64,000 bases of DNA from Pyrenula massariospora. Taxonomy: Eukaryota > Ascomycota > Eurotiomycetes > Pyrenulales > Pyrenulaceae. This document shows, in pieces, positions 1 through 9,441 of the stretch (position 1 is the first letter of the stretch; the number at the start of each line of letters is the position of its first letter). Location of the stretch: positions 1,116,001 to 1,180,000 of the forward strand of contig JAGFMI010000007.1 of NCBI GenBank assembly GCA_021030905.1, read 5' to 3'. The notes beneath the pieces are model-generated. The model saw only the letters and a list, made by a program, of their open reading frames with translations, did not search any database and was not told the origin of the DNA. Position numbers and translations under genes: made by a program.

Positions 1-103
1 TGTGTAGCCGTTGTTCTCAAAGTTCTTTGCTTCTCTGTGCTGGTCACCTTCGCTTACTACCGCTCCACCTCACGTTCGTCTTCTCAACCAATCTTCTTTC
101 ATC

Positions 104-744
104 ATGCGATTCACCATTAGCATCTTCGCTGCCCTTGGGCTCCTTTCTGGCGCTGTCTTGGCCCAGGGTAAGCTATAAGCAATTTCATATTATCGGTTGA
201 GACTACGTGTCAAAGTGACTTGATACTAATCATATATTCAGACGATGTCAACTCCATCCTCTCCGCGCTTGCCTCTGAGAGCCCCGATGATGCCAGTGCT
301 GCAAGCTCCCTCATGAACGGTCAGCAGCCAGCTCAAAAGCGACAAGACGATGTCAATTCTATCCTGTCGGCGCTTGCTTCTGAGAGCCCCGATGATGCCA
401 GCGCTGCAAGCTCCCTCATGAACGGTCAGCAATCAGCTCAAAAGCGCCAGGATGATATCAACTCGATTCTGTCCGCCTTAGCCTCTGAATCACCCGACGA
501 CGCTAATGCAGCGAGCTCCCTCACGAATGGTCAGCAATCAACTCAAAAGCGTCAGGATGATCTGAACTCCATCCTCCAGGCTCTCGGCCAGACTTCTCCA
601 GATGATGCCAGCGCTGCCAGCGCTGCTGCAAACGGACAACAGCAGAAGCGCCAGGACGATATTAATTCCATTCTTGACGCTCTTGCCCAAGAAAACCCGG
701 ATGATGCGAATGCCGCCAAGGGAGCAATGGGCGGGTCGGCATAA
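104..744 (+). CDS. Kex2-processed repeat peptide precursor (KEP-like), five units
   Basis: Two exons, 104-167 and 242-744, joined across an intron with GTAAGC donor and a TACTAAT branch site; 188 residues. Residues 1-20 are a secretory signal peptide ending VLA. The rest is five head-to-tail units, each starting QDD(V/I/L)NSIL and, except the last, ending in a Lys-Arg pair; unit lengths are 35, 35, 35, 33 and 30. Kex2 cleavage after KR and trimming of the basic pair would release peptides of about 30-33 residues with N-terminal Gln. The units contain no Cys, Tyr or Trp, so Tyr-dependent cyclisation of the ustiloxin type is unlikely. Each looks like a short acidic amphipathic helix, a SPDD helix cap, and an Ala/Ser tail. 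Known family logic: fungal KEP proteins include pheromones, repellent-type wall peptides and RiPP precursors. Which of these applies cannot be told. The first ATG is used. Confidence 0.85.
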
Positions 745-1466
745 GCTGCGAGATCAGCGTTGAGTCATGGCAGGTGGGGTTAGTGGATGGAGTGGCGTGC
801 TCGAATCTGTTGTAGTCAATCCTTCTTGTCTCCATGGAGCAGTGGAACTGTTCTTTGCGAGATCCCTCGCATATCTATGTGAGGTTTGCATTTTTACAGT
901 GGTTTCGTTGAAATTGCATAGCGAGAGAAAATACCATCACGGATCACTGTCTTTATATGTTTTGTTTACGTGATGCCGTAAAGACGGTGATCAGGATAAA
1001 TGGCAAATTAGATTGCATCTAGACAGTCGGCTCAATCAAACTCGCTTAGCGACTGGCTTTCGAGACTTCTTGCTCGAAATAACCAATGCCCTCTCCTGGC
1101 ACAAAAGTCTGGTAGGCAGAAAGTGGTCTTTTAGGGGCTATGGTGTGTGCGGAAGCATTCCGCAGCAAGCACCGCCCAGCCAGCCACTCCCCCCAGCCAC
1201 AATCTTCCGACCTCGTCGCGTCCACACGCGCAACTGAGATAGCCCTTGCCAACCTTTTATGAGCCAGTGAAGACGGGTTCGAAGCGCAGCCCACGTAATA
1301 TGATTCGACAAGGCCTGATGCTGCTCTTCGGCTTTGTCGAAAGCATTCGCTGCTACTGCAAGCACAAGTAGCAACCTCTTTCCTTTGTATTTCGTATCCC
1401 TTCCTCTACTATTTAGTCTTCATTGTTGGCCTATAACTTCTTTGCAGGTTATTCACAATTTACACA
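745..1466. other. intergenic, no gene seen
   Basis: Between the repeat peptide gene and the T5orf172 gene. Only short overlapping open frames without splice support or recognisable protein motifs. Presumably 3' UTR of the first gene and promoter of the next. Confidence 0.6.
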
Positions 1467-2960
1467 ATGCCATTCATCGGCCGAACACCAGAAGCCTTAC
1501 TTCCTCGATCTGACTCAAAGAATCCGGCAACCACATGCAAAGGAATAACGTCCAACGGACGACCTTGTCGAAGAGCTCTGGCAGCTTCCCCTCGAGCCTC
1601 GCCCAGAACATCACCTGAACCACCTTCGAGTAATAGCGCAGGTGTCCTAGCAATTCTCCATGATGCAGAAGATTCGAGTAGCGATGCAGCTGCTTTTTAT
1701 TGCTGGCAACACAAGGACCAAGCTGACCACTTAGTTGCGGGGAACTTAAATGAGACCGAGATCATGCCGCTCAAAGAGAGGACAAGTATTGATACGTTGG
1801 TGGAAAGGGTAGGGATATTGGACTTAGACGAAAGTCAGGAAAATCGAAAGACGAGCAACTCCAGACGGCAGCACGGAACACGCGTCAAGAAAAGGGACAC
1901 GTTGCCGCCCTCCTGGCATGATGTGCCTGGTCCATTAATGACTGTGCCAGAAGAAATTGTTCGCCCGAGGCCTCCACAGGGAAGACCAAAACCTGTAATG
2001 TCAAGGCCAACGCCACGAACGCAACATGTCAGCATCTTTTGTTGCACAAAGGCTCCGGATAACGAGACCACCCCTCCACCTCGACGTTATCACAATGTTG
2101 AAAATGGTAGAGCTGACAGAACGCCGTTCGCGAACTCATCTCCAGCTAATGGCCAATCTATCAGCATTCCCTCGCAAGGTTCTCCAACGCCGCGCCGAAG
2201 CGCACAGATGTCGGAGATTCATCGCAGACCAGTTCCTACAACGCCCCAGCGTACAAGCCTAGTCCCATCTCCAGCACCTACATCACAACGAAATTCATTG
2301 TCAACGCCAACGAGGCCCAGTTTACATGAGACACCAAATTCCTCCAAATCGCAAACGCAAACACTGTTATCGCTTATACCAGCGACTCTACCACCACAGA
2401 CAACGTCTCTCTTACTCACGGAGCTTTCCAAGCCAATTTCATCTGCGGATGAGCAAGGCTTCATCTATATGTTCTGGCTAACTCCAGACGATGGGCAGGC
2501 CAAGCCTCCAGACGAAGATGCCAGTGGTCTTTTGGCTCCACCAACAGCTTCTCGGGCAGGCAGACGCAGTAGCGATGTTTTGCAGCGTTACGGATCTGTC
2601 TCCCAAAGATCCAGAGAAAAGACTGTCTTACTCAAAATTGGAAGAGCTGCGAATGTTCATCGACGGCTTACACAATGGACGAAGCAGTGCTCGCATAACC
2701 TCACGCTGATCCGATACTATCCTTACGTCGCGTCAGATGGTACTAGCTCGCCTCGAACCCCGCGTAAGGTACCTCACGTTCACCGCGTAGAGCGACTGAT
2801 CCACATTGAGCTAGCAGAAAAGCGGGTCAAGGACCAAGGTGCATGCCAAACTTGCGGAAGAGAACATCGAGAATGGTTCGAGATAGATGCTAGAGCTCAA
2901 GGATTAAGAAGTGTCGATGAGACCATTCGAAGGTGGATCGGATGGGCTGAACGACAGTGA
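1467..2960 (+). CDS. T5orf172 (GIY-YIG-like, MUG113-type) domain protein
   Basis: Single-exon gene of 497 residues with a good ATG at 1467. The N-terminus has a C-x9-C motif (CKGITSNGRPC) followed later by YCWQH, a Cys/His arrangement common in this fungal family and probably metal-binding. Residues about 60-325 are Ser/Pro/Thr-rich and look disordered. From about residue 331 (GFIYMFWLTP) to 485 lies the T5orf172/DUF1766 domain, with KIGRAANVHRRLTQW, a VERLIHIEL helix, and a C-x2-C-x3-H element (residues 460-467) before EWFEID. The family is distantly related to GIY-YIG nucleases, and S. pombe mug113 is a member upregulated in meiosis. A DNA-binding or nuclease-like nuclear role is inferred; no activity is proven for the fungal proteins. 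Confidence 0.85.
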   Translation: MPFIGRTPEALLPRSDSKNPATTCKGITSNGRPCRRALAASPRASPRTSPEPPSSNSAGVLAILHDAEDSSSDAAAFYCWQHKDQADHLVAGNLNETEIMPLKERTSIDTLVERVGILDLDESQENRKTSNSRRQHGTRVKKRDTLPPSWHDVPGPLMTVPEEIVRPRPPQGRPKPVMSRPTPRTQHVSIFCCTKAPDNETTPPPRRYHNVENGRADRTPFANSSPANGQSISIPSQGSPTPRRSAQMSEIHRRPVPTTPQRTSLVPSPAPTSQRNSLSTPTRPSLHETPNSSKSQTQTLLSLIPATLPPQTTSLLLTELSKPISSADEQGFIYMFWLTPDDGQAKPPDEDASGLLAPPTASRAGRRSSDVLQRYGSVSQRSREKTVLLKIGRAANVHRRLTQWTKQCSHNLTLIRYYPYVASDGTSSPRTPRKVPHVHRVERLIHIELAEKRVKDQGACQTCGREHREWFEIDARAQGLRSVDETIRRWIGWAERQ

Positions 2961-4594
2961 CGAAATTATGAATCAATATCGATCAAGATCGCTAGAACAA
3001 AAGATTACTTTTCTATAACTTTTTTTGCTCAAATTGATTCCGCCCATGCTACCATAGTATCCAATTATCATTAGAGATGCTGACCAACACCATGGTCTAG
3101 CCAACTGAGCTAACCGACCCGAGACTCATGATTCATATCAATGAGCAACCAATATCAGTATTTGTCACCGAATTACAAAGATCCTCCTATCTGTGTTGTG
3201 ATTGATTTAAGAGCAACTCGACGCTCTCATCAAGGCAGCCTTAAAAAACTAAAGGAATGCTCTATCGATTGTTTGGGGACATGAAGTCAGATTTATACCC
3301 CGAAGGATCACGCAGGTCGCGTAACACTCAAGCAAGAGTGCCAAATGACTGTGGGGTGGAATCCCTCCGATCTGATCCCGGGGTAGACAAGGCTCTTGAG
3401 GCTCTTTATCTTAGCGAGAGAGGAGCCCCGAGCGGGATCCAGGATGGGCAACAGGTGAACGTGCCGTGCCCTGGGACAAATAGACCAAAAGCGGACTCAC
3501 GGGAATGCCCAAGCCAGAATGCCACCCACCAGCGGGTAGATATGCCAAGATGTGAGCCCTCATAGCAGGAATTAGACTAACATCCGGGGCTTGCCGTCAG
3601 AACAACCTCAAGTATCTTGCGGGACAGCAACCTATGATAAAACTTTCTCACCACTGTCGGTCTGCGTTTGTGGGGTCTCATCGGCGCGGTCCTTGACGGC
3701 CATGTCGCTCTACAATCTAAATCCAGATCCAAAGTGAGAACGATGGGAAACTTGCATAGGAATGATGTGTAATCATTTCTCACCTATGCTGCGGCAAAGC
3801 TCTGGTCTGTATTTGGGATCGAAGAAATTCTAGCCGAGTTGACCATCCTAATTAGGACTGGTGTAAATAGCAATATCATTTCTACGGCCGCTCGTACCCG
3901 ACTTTGAAAAGTACCATTCAATTCATCTCCATCATCCACTATGGAAGGCCGTTGCCAGTATGGAGCCATGAAAGCTACTACGAAATGCCCTATTCCACGC
4001 CCTACGCCCCTACTAAGTGTAGAGATCATGATAGTTTGATGCATGCTTCGCATTTCTCATCACAGGTGCATCCTTAGTTCCACCTCCATCAGCCAAGCCA
4101 AGGCTCAATAGCCTTCTCAGAAGTAATTTTTCATTTAATTATTATTCTAAGTTCTACAATTCATCCGTCTCACCAAGTGCAGGAATGCATGCTTCAACCA
4201 CAAGCTCGAGGCAAGACGTTGTCCTCCTTGTTTTCTTCTGCATATGATCTTCTTCAAAGAGACTAAGATGCTGAGATGCGAGATCTGTATATCCAACCCC
4301 AACATTATTTGTCACCACGAGCTCGGCACTTGCTTTCTGTCTTAACAAAGCTGCAGCCACTGACCAGATTCGCATCACACCATCCAATTCCACGAAAGTC
4401 TGCTTATTGCCCCTTTAAGAACGAGCGAAGTCCTGATGGACGAAGAATTACCACATCTTGATGCTCGTTGGTTTACAAAAGAGCAAGGTTTGTCTTCAAT
4501 GAATGTCTAAATCGCAAAATCTGCAAAGGAAAATTCGAAGTCCTTCACCACATTCAACGCTTAAACTTGCTAGCAACCCTAAAATACCATCAAG
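2961..4594. other. intergenic, mostly empty
   Basis: Contains a tRNA-like fragment at 3082-3119. Short frames at 3257-3565 (+) and 3577-4053 (-) show no domain, no signal peptide and no convincing splice sites, so I do not call them. Confidence 0.5.
3082..3119 (-). pseudogene. tRNA-derived 5' fragment (Ile-like)
   Basis: Read on the minus strand the segment starts GGTCGGTTAGCTCAGTTGG, which matches the acceptor 5' strand and D arm (box A, TAGCTCAGTTGG) of eukaryotic tRNA-Ile-type genes, and continues into CATGGTGTTG as in an Ile anticodon arm. After about 38 nt the match stops: no matching anticodon 3' strand, no box B (GGTTCGA) and no 3' acceptor follow. It is therefore a truncated tRNA or the head of a tRNA-derived repeat, not a working tRNA gene. 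Confidence 0.5.
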
Positions 4595-4960
4595 CCACGT
4601 ATTTCCACTCTAAACTTTCGTTATCCCTCTTTCCACTCTTGCTTCTTTCTACGGTCTTCGCAGACGTTCCCTGTACCCCAACTGGTCCCGGTGTCTGCAA
4701 CTTCGGCTTTGTGGGCAATCTCGATCCCAGTCGTAGCAATGTGCAGTGGACTGGTGTCGATATCTACGATCGCAATTACAACAAAATCGGCGGGAAGGCA
4801 AACCCCCACCAAGGTGATGCCATTACCTCGCCATTGCCATACACGGCCGTTATCACGCTCTTGCGGACTAGCGGGGATTACAATCGTATCGAATTTTGTT
4901 ATGCTGGGCAGTGATATCAAGGAGGCTTCGCGTGCAGCATTCTAAATTCTCGCTTTCGGC
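4595..4960 (+). pseudogene. decayed copy of the small secreted Cys-rich protein at 5436
   Basis: The segment encodes a hydrophobic signal-like stretch ending in STVFA, then PCTPTGP, CNFGFVG, VDIYDR, IGGK, GDAITS and FCYAG. The same blocks occur in the same order in the protein at 5436-5813. It is therefore a tandem relative. It looks broken, with about two breaks, and I treat it as a fossil. No family with a known function is recognised; the intact relative looks like a small secreted effector-type protein. Confidence 0.6.
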
Positions 4961-5435
4961 CTGTCATTCTGGGAAAGCTATTGATTTACTTAGCAGCACC
5001 TTGAGCTTGTTTGCAAGATGCGACTTTGCCCTACTCTCATTAGCCATGGTAAGCATTTGCCACGTTCTCAGCGCCTGGTATCATCCCAAAAACGCATGTT
5101 CGGGCTTCAGGTTCGAGGGAGCTTGCATCGTTGGGTACACATTCCAAGCTTAAGACCATGTACTGGAACTGCAAAAACTTGGCAAAGTGATCATGGAATG
5201 GATTCATCTTCTGGTTCTCTTTCTCTGTGCCAATTCTTGGTGTGTATGTCCAACGCGTGTTTAGCTCCCTGTATACGCATGGCTACCACATCATCACGCC
5301 AAGTTGCGTCTTAAGGGACAAAGACGCTCGTTTCAACTTCATCTCCCAGCAACAGACTCTCCTTAACAAAGCTGTCAAGAACCTCAAGCCAGCCTCTCCT
5401 ACACCCCTTTCCACCCCCTAACGCCCCCACAAACC

Positions 5436-5813
5436 ATGCACTTCCCACCCCTCCCACCCCTCCTCCTCCCCCTCCTCCTCCCCACCATCCACTCCCTCCC
5501 AACCGACCCCCCCATCCCCTGCACCCCCACCGGCCCCGACAGCTGCAACCTGGGCTTCATCGACCTCGCCCGCGTCGACATCTACGACAGCGCCTGCCAG
5601 AGCCTCGGCGGCAAAGACAGCCCCCAGCCCGGCGACGCCATCACCTCCTCCCTGCCGTGGACAGTCGACCTGCAGCTGTCGCAGGGGCCGTGGTGGCCGT
5701 ACACGGAGAGGATTGAGGGGTTTTGCTATGCGGGGCGGTGTTTTGAGGGGGGGTTTGGGTGTAGGGAGGTTGGGGGGCGGGGGTTTTGTCAGCGTGCTTT
5801 TGGGTGTCCTTGA
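5436..5813 (+). CDS. small secreted cysteine-rich protein (effector-like)
   Basis: A 125-residue single-exon protein starting at ATG 5436. Residues 1-20 form a Leu/Pro-rich signal peptide (cleavage probably after IHS). The mature part begins with PCTPTGPDSCNLGF and has eight Cys, an even number suited to four disulphides, with blocks RVDIYD, LGGKD, GDAITSSLPW and FCYAGRCFEGG. The same blocks are present in the decayed copy at 4595-4960, showing local duplication. Base composition is odd: the first half of the sense strand is very C-rich and the last third very G-rich. Small size, signal peptide and Cys content fit a fungal secreted effector or wall protein. No known fold is recognised and the function is open. 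Confidence 0.65.
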   Translation: MHFPPLPPLLLPLLLPTIHSLPTDPPIPCTPTGPDSCNLGFIDLARVDIYDSACQSLGGKDSPQPGDAITSSLPWTVDLQLSQGPWWPYTERIEGFCYAGRCFEGGFGCREVGGRGFCQRAFGCP

Positions 5814-6737
5814 GGTTGGGGGATGGGGGACGGGTGCGGCGATGTTGTGGACTATGCTGGGGAGGTGGGGTGTGGCAAGGCTGATGGCGGGCATGTTTTC
5901 ACGTTGCAGATTGCGGGAACGGATGTAACGAGCTCATGACGATGGTTCAGACTGCCAACACTGGTACTGTGCAAGGTTGGCGAATGAAACATGGTGTTTG
6001 ATAGGGAAACCTGCTTCCTGTCGAATTTGTATGCTCACTCTGCATATATCGTGAATAGATCCAGAAAAAGCAACAGCAAGATAGCTCGCCAGGCAGAGCA
6101 GCTGGTTGCCACTTGCATGCCTGCGCCAAGATTTTGTTAAAGAGCCCACTCTTCGTCACACAAACCATAGCCAAGGCAAACATATCCCTGCCACAGCCAA
6201 TAAAATCCGCATTTGCCTTCTCACTTGCCTTGCTCCTTACCCAATACGTTTTCCAGTGCATATCCCGCACCTCCGCTCGCACCTCACCAATGGTTGACTC
6301 CAGCGATCACGCCATCCCCATTTGGCGTGACCAGATCAAAACTCGCTTCCCAAGCATTTCCTCCGTGTCGGGCAAAGTCGCTCCCTCGGGCATTGGGGTT
6401 TTGCCTAGGATGTGTGTAGAGGTGCAAGTTACTGCTTCGATTTACAGCGACATTGGGAGCAAAGGGGTGAAAAGCTACGGAGGGAGTAGTGCATTAGGTT
6501 GATGATATGGGCTACAAGATGGTCGACAACGTTCATGGTAGGAGTGTAGAAGGCTCGGAATTGAATCATTGTGGTCAGAGATAAACAAAGTAGAGCTTTA
6601 TTGGCGATAACGACAGTGATAGTAACATGTATCGAATGTCAAAGCACGGTCAGCGAAGGTATAGGAAACACTTGAAAGGAAAGTCCGAGAATTCTCTCCG
6701 CCTCGCTTTGACTAGTAAGGTTCCTTGTTTCTCAAAG
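5814..6737. other. intergenic, no gene seen
   Basis: Frames at 6106-6502 (+) lack an ATG start and show no domain. The minus-strand zinc-finger gene ends at 6738, so part of this is its 3' flank. Confidence 0.5.
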
Positions 6738-7160
6738 TCAGTTAGCTGTACCCTGTGCTCCGGCTTGTCCATTCCCTCCGCCTTGCGTCGAGGTCGGCAT
6801 CATCGCACCCCGAGAGCCGGCGATGAATTTAGCAGAATCTTTATCGAAACGATGGACCGCTTGAAAGTGCGAAACGAGATTGTCGCGACGATTGAAGCCG
6901 TTGCCGATAACGCTGCGGGGGCATCCTTCGATGTGGCAATGGAAGGATGGGAGGGCCTCGTGGAGCCTCGTATGGCGTGCGAGGTCGCCTTTACGTTTGT
7001 AGGATTTACCACAGGTGAGACAATAATGCACACTCTGCGGCTGGAGCGCTTCTCGATCCAATAGGGATCCCTGAAATCTGAGATTTTACGTTAGTAAAAA
7101 AAAAAATTCTTACCGGTCTCTCAAGCTGTCAGTCAATGGCGAGCAATGGCCCCCAAACAT
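6738..7160 (-). CDS. small C2H2 zinc-finger protein
   Basis: Exon 2 (7077-6738) encodes two C2H2 fingers: YCLTCGKSYKRKGDLARHTRLH, written C-x2-C-x12-H-x3-H, then FHCHIEGC...RRDNLVSHFQAVH, written C-x4-C...H-x4-H. A Gly/Gln/Ala tail follows. No ATG precedes the fingers in this exon. Reading upstream, an exon 7160-7114 starting MFGGHCSPL joins in frame across a GTAAG...TACTAAC...CTCAG intron (7113-7078). That intron would be only 36 nt, unusually short even for fungi, so the 5' model is tentative. Total 128 residues. The arrangement (CGKSYKRKGDLARH then a second finger with RRDNLxxH) is typical of Pezizomycotina-specific nucleic-acid-binding C2H2 proteins. Target unknown. Confidence 0.6.
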
Positions 7161-7956
7161 AGCCGCGGAAGTAGAGGAGGGGTGTTTATGTCCATTGCAG
7201 CCTTTGGAAAATGAGATCTGTCTAGTATCCATGTCGAAAACGCCGCTTCGAGTTTAGCACAAGGCAAAGCTGTCGACGTGGCAAGGCAGACAGGGCAAGT
7301 GGCTTGCCAAGAAATGCAAGGGAAGCAGCGAATAGTAGAGGATGAAAGCAACGATCAGAGATGAAATCACCAAAGTTTATATGAGAAAGAGGTCCGGGGG
7401 GAGGGACGATTATGTGCTTTTGCTCAGCTCGAGCTCGGGCCATTAGGATTAGTCTTTGCCTTGCTGCACGGGACTACGCTAGCTCTTGCCCGTAGGGCAA
7501 GACAATGGTCATGGTGAGTGGGAAGGCAAAGCTGGGGCTGAGATCATACAACACTCTGAGGCGGCTACCTGATGGAGTTGCGTGAAGAGGTACTTGAGTT
7601 TCGAGGTCTCTCGAATCCCGAAGTAAGGTGGGCAAGGTCAAAATCGAAGTTTGAGAAGCGCGATTCGGTTTGCGCGACGCACCACGCTAGCCACAAATGG
7701 AAGTCATATTTAGCTAATAAAGGCTATGGCATAGCCTCCACGAACGATGAAATGCTGCTTCACGCAAACACGTGGGTCTAAAATTATTATGAGAAAATGC
7801 ACGCCAATATATGGACAATCTACCAAAAGCAATGCATAATCACGCTCTTTAACTCATGCAGTAATCAGTCTAAATTGTCCTCAAACCATTCGCTCTCGCC
7901 TCAAGTCTCCAAGCCGATCCCACTTACTGAAGTATTCTTGTCATCCATGCCTCTAC
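7161..7956. other. intergenic, no gene seen
   Basis: Upstream of the zinc-finger gene and downstream of the repeat protein gene. Short frames only. Confidence 0.5.
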
Positions 7957-9441
7957 CTAAGCGGTAAATTCAACCTCTTTCCTACGCTCAACCAAACCAC
8001 CTGCCCCCGCCGAACCTCTCTTTGCAATGTGCCTTGCCCGCCTCATTTTGTAGGCTTCCGTCGCCTCCCTAACCTGCCTCTCGTAAACAGCCCGCTCCTC
8101 TGCGATGTCGCGAGCAACTTGTCTCAACGCCTCAGCGTCCTCGGCACGAGGTGGCAACGGAACGGTCATGCCGTCAATGCTAATGGCGCGAGCGGCAGGG
8201 GCGGCACCACCAGCACCGCCCAACAAATCGCCTAATGGATTCGCATTGGCAGCACCAGCTCCCTTGCCAGCAGCACCGCCTGCACCACCACCAGCTCCGC
8301 CCAGCAAATCACCTAGTGGGTTTGCATTCGCACCACCCGCTCCTCCCGCTCCAGCGCCGCCGAGCAAACCGGCAAGTGGGTCCGCCTTGCCTGCTTTACC
8401 TTGAGCATCACCAGCGCCGGTTAGCTCTCCGAGTAAGCCAGCGAGGGGATCGTTGTTCGCAGCGCCAGTTGCACCCTGACCTTTGCCCTTTTCACCTTTG
8501 CCGCCAGCAGTCCCGGATGACGAAGCAGTTCCCGCTCCTTGTGTACCAGTACCTTTACCGCCCTTCGCAGTTCCAGACGAAGACGCAGTTCCCGCTCCTT
8601 GAGTACCAGTTCCTTTGCCGCCTTTCGCCGTGCCAGATGAGGAGGCAGCACCTGCCCCGGTTCCCGTGCCTTTTCCTCCTTTTGCTGTACCGGAAGAGGA
8701 TGCAGTGCCTGCTCCAGTTCCAGTACCTTTGCCGCCCTTGCCTCCAGCAGTGCCTGACGAAGAGGCCGTCCCAGCTCCTTGAGTTCCAGTTCCCTTTCCT
8801 CCCTTACCCCCGGCAGTCCCTGAAGACGAAGCGGTTCCGGCTCCTTGAGTTCCTGATCCTTTTCCACCCTTTCCAGTTCCACTCGCGGAGGCGGCACCAG
8901 CGCCTTCTGTACCAGTCCCCTTCCCTTTTCCACCTTTTCCAGTACCGCTAGCAGAAGCTGCACCCGCTCCATTCGTCCCAGTGGCACATTCAGCGGCATT
9001 TGCACCAGCCTCGCGTTCTCTCAGGTTCGGAAAAATGCCCTGTCCTGCCGCTGGCTGCTTGCCTGATCCGGCAGCAGCGCCAGAAGCGGCGGCAGCACCA
9101 CCCTGGCAATTGGTCCCAGAAGGAGAGGCTGCTCCCTGTCCTTTGCCCCCTTTTGTGGTCCCGCTTGCGGCTGCGACACCGGCGCCCTCTGCCCCCGAAG
9201 CACCTTGTGCGCCCTGGCCTTTCTCGCCCTTCTGACGGCGGCTTAGTGTAGGTGTACCATCTGAATTAGGTGTTTTGTCGCCGATCACGAAAGCGTGAGT
9301 GGACGAAGTTAGGAGCGAAATGGCGGAGATCGTAGTGAGAGAGAGGGAATTGCCATGCTTGGGTACCAACGCCGCTGAAGGTGACAGCAAAGCGGATGCA
9401 GTGAGAACCGCTGTGAAGACAGAAGAAGTTGAGGGGCGCAT
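7957..9441 (-). CDS. secreted Gly/Ala/Ser-rich repeat protein
   Basis: A 494-residue single-exon protein from ATG 9441 to TAG 7957. The N-terminus MRPSTSSVFTAVLTASALL is a signal peptide. An SRR site near residue 69 could be a Kex2 cleavage point. The centre (about residues 150-330) holds eight imperfect copies of a roughly 20-residue unit of the form GAG(T/A)ASSSGTA-GGKGxGTQ. The next part has four copies of a second unit built on (N/D)PL(A/G)xLLGGAG. The C-terminus is different: a charged helix rich in Arg and Glu (EDAEALRQVARDIAEERAVYE). One Cys pair lies in the N-terminal third. Composition suggests an extracellular or wall-associated, elastic or collagen-like protein; no catalytic domain is visible. 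Repeat copies differ in length, so copy number probably varies between strains. Confidence 0.75.
   Translation of the reverse strand: MRPSTSSVFTAVLTASALLSPSAALVPKHGNSLSLTTISAISLLTSSTHAFVIGDKTPNSDGTPTLSRRQKGEKGQGAQGASGAEGAGVAAASGTTKGGKGQGAASPSGTNCQGGAAAASGAAAGSGKQPAAGQGIFPNLREREAGANAAECATGTNGAGAASASGTGKGGKGKGTGTEGAGAASASGTGKGGKGSGTQGAGTASSSGTAGGKGGKGTGTQGAGTASSSGTAGGKGGKGTGTGAGTASSSGTAKGGKGTGTGAGAASSSGTAKGGKGTGTQGAGTASSSGTAKGGKGTGTQGAGTASSSGTAGGKGEKGKGQGATGAANNDPLAGLLGELTGAGDAQGKAGKADPLAGLLGGAGAGGAGGANANPLGDLLGGAGGGAGGAAGKGAGAANANPLGDLLGGAGGAAPAARAISIDGMTVPLPPRAEDAEALRQVARDIAEERAVYERQVREATEAYKMRRARHIAKRGSAGAGGLVERRKEVEFTA

Noticed and set aside
104-744. Reading the repeat precursor as a dikaritin/ustiloxin RiPP
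   Set aside because: The units contain no Tyr or Trp core and no UstYa-like (DUF3328) gene is visible nearby, so only the broader KEP label is used.
3577-4053. Minus-strand frames as a two-exon gene
   Set aside because: No recognisable protein sequence and no convincing branch site or acceptor in phase.
6106-6502. Third member of the small secreted protein family
   Set aside because: A hydrophobic stretch is present, but none of the shared blocks (PCTPTGP, VDIYD, GDAITS) occur and there is no ATG start.
7222-7443. Minus-strand frame upstream of the zinc-finger exon as its 5' part
   Set aside because: It does not join in phase; the 7160-7114 exon does.
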